Shown here: positions 59,375 to 64,000 of the stretch, piece after piece | Numbering within the stretch: the first letter of the stretch is position 1 | Layout of the letters: each line of letters opens with the position of its first letter | NCBI GenBank assembly: GCA_016841725.1 | Contig: JAENYP010000018.1 | Span: 1-64,000 of the forward strand | Origin: Thermincola carboxydiphila | Lineage (GTDB): Bacteria; Bacillota; Thermincolia; Thermincolales; UBA2595 | DNA: 64,000 bases | Direction: 5' to 3' | The notes under the pieces: generated by a model | What the model saw: only the letters and a program-made list of their open reading frames with translations | Told to the model about the DNA's origin: nothing | Database searches by the model: none | Made by a program: the position numbers and the translations under genes

Positions 59375-61072
59375 TTGCTGCCAGATGATCTGTTATCAGT
59401 TTCCCGGGGAGTTAAAGAGGCTGACCTGGTCTTAAAGAATGCCCGGGTGATAAATGTGTTCTCCGGGGAAATTGTCAAAACCGGTATCGCTGTTCATAAG
59501 GGATATATTGCAGGGCTGGGAGATTACCGGGGCAAGAGTGAGTACGACCTAGCCGGCAGTTATGTGACTCCCGGTTTCATTGACGGGCATATACATATTG
59601 AGAGTTCCATGCTGCTGCCACACAATTTTGGCAGGGCTGTAATAGTCTGGGGGACCACCACTGTTGTCACTGACCCTCATGAGATAACCAACGTCCTGGG
59701 AACAGACGGTATTAAACTAATGCAGGCCAGTGCCCAGCTTGGTCCGATTGATGTAGAAATGATGATACCTTCCTGTGTTCCGGCAACCAGTATGGAGACA
59801 TCGGGGGCGAGGCTTGAGGCCGGCGATATCCAGGAACTATTTCACCAGGGAGGTTTCCGCGGTCTCGCAGAAATGATGAACTTCCCAGGGGTAATCAGCG
59901 GTGTCCCTGAAGTGATGGATAAGCTGAGGAGCGCTTCAGGCAGCATTATCGACGGACACTCACCGGGTCTCACCGGCAGGGAACTGAACACATATATTGC
60001 TGCGGGAACAGGGTCTGACCACGAATGTATCACGGCGGCTGAAGCCATGGAAAAAATGGGTTTAGGGATGTATATTATGATCAGGGAAGGGTCTACGGCA
60101 AAAAACATGGCGGCACTGCTCCCAGCAGTGAATACATTGAATTATGCTAGATTCATGCTGGTAACTGATGATGCCCATGCTGCAGACCTGCTTCGCGGGC
60201 ATATCAACCTGTTACTGAAAAAGGCTGTCGCCGCGGGACTTGATCCGGTTACAGCGCTAAGGATGGTAACTCTGAACCCGGCAGAATATTTCCGGTTGGA
60301 AAAACAAGGAGCTGTTGCTCCGGGATATAGAGCAGATCTGGTGGTGCTTGACAGTCTCACGGATTTTTACCCTCTCATGGTGTTTAAAGACGGCCTTCTT
60401 GCTGCTGAAAATGGCCAGCCGGCTTCGCCCTGGCCTGGAGTTAATTTTCCGGTGATGACAGCCATGGATGTTAAATTGGAGGATAACCCTTTTAAGATCA
60501 GGGCTGAAGGTGATCAGGTAAGAGTTATCGGCTTGGTCCCGGGACAGCTCTTTACCGGATCATTGACTAAGAGTCCCCTGGTGGTTGACGGCTATGCCGT
60601 ATCAGATACGTTAAATGATATTTTAAAGATTGCTGTCATTGAAAGGCATCAGGGCTCCGGTAATGTGGGGCTGGGTTTTGTTCAGGGTTTGGGACTGCAA
60701 AGGGGGGCGATTGCCTCATCAGTAGCCCATGACAGCCATAATATTATTGTTGTTGGCTGTAATGATGCCGACATGGAAGCGGCTGCCCGTGAAGTTATCA
60801 ACTTCGGCGGCGGTATGGCTGTTGCTTCAGAAGGCAGGGTTACTGCCGGATTACCCCTGCCTGTTGCCGGATTAATGGCAGATGGCGATGCCCGGGAAGT
60901 TTCCCTGAAAATTTCTGAGTTAAAAAAAGCAGCCAGTAATCTGGGATGCAGTTTAGATGAACCTTTTATGGCGATGTCCTTCCTGGCGCTGCCGGTTATC
61001 CCTGAGTTGAAGATAACCGATAAAGGACTTGTTGATGTAAATAAATTTGACTTTGTATCTCTGTTTGTTTGA
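59375..61072 (+). CDS. ade: Adenine deaminase
   Basis: A 565-residue amidohydrolase that converts adenine to hypoxanthine and ammonia. The metal motif GHIHIESSML lies near residue 70, DPHEITNVLG near 107, and DGHSPGLTG, GSDHECIT and VTDDAHAADLL follow. The C-terminal domain (GSGNVGLGFVQGLGLQRGAIASS as parts) is typical. TTG 59375 follows AAGGAGGGAG. It fits with the purine salvage gene punA elsewhere in the window. The stop codon lies in the first of three 21-bp tandem repeats. Confidence 0.93.
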   Translation: MLPDDLLSVSRGVKEADLVLKNARVINVFSGEIVKTGIAVHKGYIAGLGDYRGKSEYDLAGSYVTPGFIDGHIHIESSMLLPHNFGRAVIVWGTTTVVTDPHEITNVLGTDGIKLMQASAQLGPIDVEMMIPSCVPATSMETSGARLEAGDIQELFHQGGFRGLAEMMNFPGVISGVPEVMDKLRSASGSIIDGHSPGLTGRELNTYIAAGTGSDHECITAAEAMEKMGLGMYIMIREGSTAKNMAALLPAVNTLNYARFMLVTDDAHAADLLRGHINLLLKKAVAAGLDPVTALRMVTLNPAEYFRLEKQGAVAPGYRADLVVLDSLTDFYPLMVFKDGLLAAENGQPASPWPGVNFPVMTAMDVKLEDNPFKIRAEGDQVRVIGLVPGQLFTGSLTKSPLVVDGYAVSDTLNDILKIAVIERHQGSGNVGLGFVQGLGLQRGAIASSVAHDSHNIIVVGCNDADMEAAAREVINFGGGMAVASEGRVTAGLPLPVAGLMADGDAREVSLKISELKKAASNLGCSLDEPFMAMSFLALPVIPELKITDKGLVDVNKFDFVSLFV

Positions 61073-61114
61073 TTTGTATATCTGTTTGTTTGATTTGTAT
61101 CTCTGTTAGTTTAG
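61052..61114 (+). repeat. Three 21-bp tandem repeats at the ade 3' end
   Basis: TTTGTATCTCTGTTTGTTTGA at 61052-61072 is repeated at 61073 (one change) and 61094 (two or three changes). Each unit is seven codons long, and the ade stop TGA is the last codon of the first unit. Confidence 0.8.
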
Positions 61115-61203
61115 CCGATTATTGACACCATCCGTTACTTCACGTTTATCTTTTTCCATTAGGGGAATGATAAAGGCAAAAGAGAAATACGGAGGGTTGT
61201 TCT

Positions 61204-61428
61204 ATGGAAATCTTCTTAAGATCCCGGGTTCCCTGGGAAGCAGGTCCCAACCTCAAAGAAATGACTGATGAGATTGGGGTTGATATGGACAGTTTTGTTG
61301 AAGCAATCGGAGCTAACAGGACTGATATGGAAATGGCATCTGAGTTCGGGGTTAGTGAAAAAACGATACAGGCGCTGAAGGAACATTTCTATAGTAAGGG
61401 ACTTGGTACGACTGTAGGCCAGGATTAG
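61204..61428 (+). CDS. Small HTH-like protein, function unknown
   Basis: A 74-residue protein. Residues 32-62 (FVEAIGANRTDMEMASEFGV then SEKTIQALKEHF) look like a helix-turn-helix of the sigma-factor/Hin type. The N-terminal part RVPWEAGPNLKEMTDEIGVD may be another short HTH. I do not recognise the family. ATG 61204 has ACGGAGGG upstream. A terminator hairpin overlaps its stop. Confidence 0.65.
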   Translation: MEIFLRSRVPWEAGPNLKEMTDEIGVDMDSFVEAIGANRTDMEMASEFGVSEKTIQALKEHFYSKGLGTTVGQD

Positions 61429-61456
61429 GGCAGCCTAAGGCTGCCCTAATCTTATT
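61427..61456 (+). terminator. Intrinsic terminator (duplicated sequence)
   Basis: ATTAGGGCAGCC pairs with GGCTGCCCTAAT around a tiny loop, followed by CTTATT. The same sequence, with one base missing, occurs at 61658-61685 on the other side of the family B element. Confidence 0.8.
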
Positions 61457-61497
61457 GACAAACCACATATTTTATGTGAGCATTAAATTGTAATATG

Positions 61498-61615
61498 GAC
61501 AGGGGTAGATGAATTCCTCGGGCGGGCTACATCTCCGCCGGCATCCGCTCCCGCTTTGCGGTCGCGGGCCGGACGGACGACAGACTCCGCCCTCCGGAAC
61601 ACATCTACCCCTGTC
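61498..61615. repeat. Foldback element, family B, copy 2 (118 bp)
   Basis: The ends GACAGGGGTAGATGAATTCC and ACACATCTACCCCTGTC are inverted repeats. Relative to 17634-17795 it is inverted and lacks about 45 central bases: its left part (CTCCGCCGGCATCCGCTCCC) matches the right part of copy 1, and its right part (ACGACAGACTCCGCC) matches the left part of copy 1. No coding sequence. Confidence 0.75.
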
Positions 61616-61657
61616 TTATAACATTTCAAGCTCAAAATTACTGGCTTTGTCAGCAGG

Positions 61658-61685
61658 ATTAGGGCAGCCTAAGCTGCCCTAATCT
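61658..61685. terminator. Second copy of the GGGCAGCC terminator
   Basis: ATTAGGGCAGC pairs with GCTGCCCTAAT. It overlaps the stop of the minus-strand gene ending at 61679 and matches 61427-61456, so the two flank the foldback element as direct repeats. Confidence 0.7.
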
Positions 61686-61852
61686 GTATTCTGGACCCAG
61701 CCCCAGCTTTCCACAGGTTCATCCGTTACTTTATCGTCCTGCTCATCTCCCATTTTTTCTTCCTGAAGTTTTTCACAGTCATCAGAAGCTTCCGAGGGAG
61801 TTTTCAATGTATTGTTATCTCGCCTGTCTTTGTCCTTTCTGTCACCTATCAC
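61679..61852 (-). CDS. Small highly charged protein, function unknown
   Basis: A 57-residue protein rich in Asp, Glu and Lys (IGDRKDKDRRDNN, EKLQEEKMGDEQDDKV), with a PVESWGW C-terminal region. It is probably disordered. The ribosome site AAGGAGG precedes GTG 61852 by 11 bases; a GTG at 61864 is in that site. The family is not recognised. Confidence 0.5.
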   Translation of the reverse strand: MIGDRKDKDRRDNNTLKTPSEASDDCEKLQEEKMGDEQDDKVTDEPVESWGWVQNTD

Positions 61853-61974
61853 TATAAATTTCACCTCCTTTTAAGTAATATTATGTTCCACGAATAATCC
61901 GCTATGCAGATACAGAGGATAATCAGGGGGAACGGTGAATATATAAGATAAATGTCAAATAAAGGTGAAGCGAT

Positions 61975-62358
61975 ATGCTGAAATGGATTTTGATTTTTAT
62001 GCTGATTCCGGCAACTGAAATATTTATCTACATACAACTGGGTAAATATGTGGGGATGCCGGTGGTTGTGCTGCTTATTCTGGCCACCGGGGCTGCCGGT
62101 GTAATCCTTAGCAGGCAGCAGGGATTCTATATCATAAAAAGGGTTCGGGAGAATCTGCAGTCAGGGATTGTTCCGGGGAATCAGCTTCTGGACGGTCTGC
62201 TTGTCCTTGTGGGAGCAATTCTGCTGCTGACCCCCGGACTCCTGACAGACCTGACGGGATTTTTATTGCTGTTGCCGTGGTCACGTGTTTATGTCAGAGA
62301 ATTCATAAAAAAAAGGCTCCGGAGATGGATGGATGAGGGGAAAGTCATTTTTTATTAA
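61975..62358 (+). CDS. fxsA: FxsA family membrane protein
   Basis: A 127-residue protein with three to four hydrophobic segments and the FxsA pattern: LIPATEIFIYIQLGKYVG at the start, ILATGAAGVILSRQQG, then LLDGLLVLVGAILLLTPGLLTDLTGFLLLLP. In E. coli FxsA counters phage exclusion when overproduced; its cellular role is unclear. AAAGGTGAAG precedes ATG 61975. Confidence 0.9.
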   Translation: MLKWILIFMLIPATEIFIYIQLGKYVGMPVVVLLILATGAAGVILSRQQGFYIIKRVRENLQSGIVPGNQLLDGLLVLVGAILLLTPGLLTDLTGFLLLLPWSRVYVREFIKKRLRRWMDEGKVIFY

Positions 62359-62401
62359 ATATAGCGCCGGGACATTTGTTGTGATATAATATTCAAAATA
62401 A

Positions 62402-63889
<1,488 letters not shown>

Positions 63890-63924
63890 GCCATTGCAGA
63901 CATAAATTAGTGCAAAAATAAATA

Positions 63925-63954
63925 TTGGAAATAATATAGAAATAGTGTTATAAT
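63925..63954 (+). promoter_or_regulatory. Sigma-A promoter candidate at the window end
   Basis: TTGGAA (63925-63930) and TATAAT (63949-63954) are separated by 18 bases, ahead of a gene start at 63992. Confidence 0.5.
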
Positions 63955-63991
63955 AGTTCATGCAAGATGCCAAATTGGGGGTGTATTTCAA

Positions 63992-64000
63992 AATGATTGA
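63992..64000 (+). CDS. Start of the next gene (partial)
   Basis: ATG 63992 has GGGGGTG about nine bases upstream and a promoter ahead. Only three codons are in the window, so the product cannot be told. Confidence 0.4.
   Translation, partial: ND

Overview
The window looks like the chromosome of an anaerobic, endospore-forming member of the Clostridia, probably a Peptococcaceae- or Thermincola-like lineage. The evidence is a spoIIA operon (spoIIAA-spoIIAB-sigF), spoIIM, dacF, spoVAC/AD/AE and spoVAEa/AF, strong Shine-Dalgarno sites with many TTG and GTG starts, ferredoxin-linked 2-oxoacid chemistry, and multiheme cytochromes c in a Gram-positive gene background. No rRNA or tRNA gene and no CRISPR array was seen.

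Layout. 1-17 kb is housekeeping and sporulation: the apparent 3' end of a group II intron, a GNAT enzyme, an M20 peptidase, a DUF3866 protein, endonuclease Q, spoIIM, adhE, a YqzK-like protein, xerD, the nucleoside salvage set deoB-punA-pdp, dacF, and spoIIAA-AB-sigF behind a clear sigma-H promoter. 17-23.6 kb holds dodecin, two foldback repeats, and the spoVA genes interrupted by a membrane protein and a NapH-like iron-sulfur protein that has two palindromic operator candidates upstream. 23.7-26.8 kb encodes a three-gene CoA-dehydratase-activase set. 26.8-39 kb is a transport and aromatic 2-oxoacid region: a tripartite (DctPQM) transporter, an opine-dehydrogenase-like protein, a 3-hydroxyacyl-CoA dehydrogenase-like protein, iorAB, a phenylacetate-CoA ligase, a TrpB2-type tryptophan synthase and a class IV aminotransferase.

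The most interesting signal is regulatory. The leaders of the dctPQM operon and of the iorAB-paaK-trpB2 operon each carry a sigma-A promoter, a run of 8-9 NAG (mostly GAG) triplets separated mostly by two bases, and an intrinsic terminator whose 5' arm can instead pair with the triplet region. This is the architecture of a tryptophan-responsive MtrB (trp RNA-binding attenuation protein) attenuator. Five more GAG triplets span the ribosome site and start of trpB2. If read correctly, this is a tryptophan-repressed salvage regulon: uptake of an aryl acid, CoA activation, reductive carboxylation by IorAB to an aryl pyruvate, transamination, and indole capture by TrpB2.

40-50.6 kb is an accessory island: a tyrosine recombinase with an extra N-terminal domain, a frameshifted IS110 element and two more decayed IS110 copies, a 182-bp near-identical duplication, candidate IS110-associated structured RNA, a HicAB toxin-antitoxin pair, broken genes, and a HesB/IscA-like gene with an in-frame TGA exactly at the conserved cysteine position, a strong selenoprotein candidate. 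50.7-58.2 kb is an extracytoplasmic redox cluster: a membrane protein with a spermidine-synthase domain, a 15-heme cytochrome, TPR and NHL-repeat proteins, and two paralogous 7-heme cytochromes. 58.3-64 kb returns to ordinary genes (lipoprotein, DUF1232, adenine deaminase, FxsA, guaB). Two families of palindromic, MITE-like foldback elements are scattered through the window.
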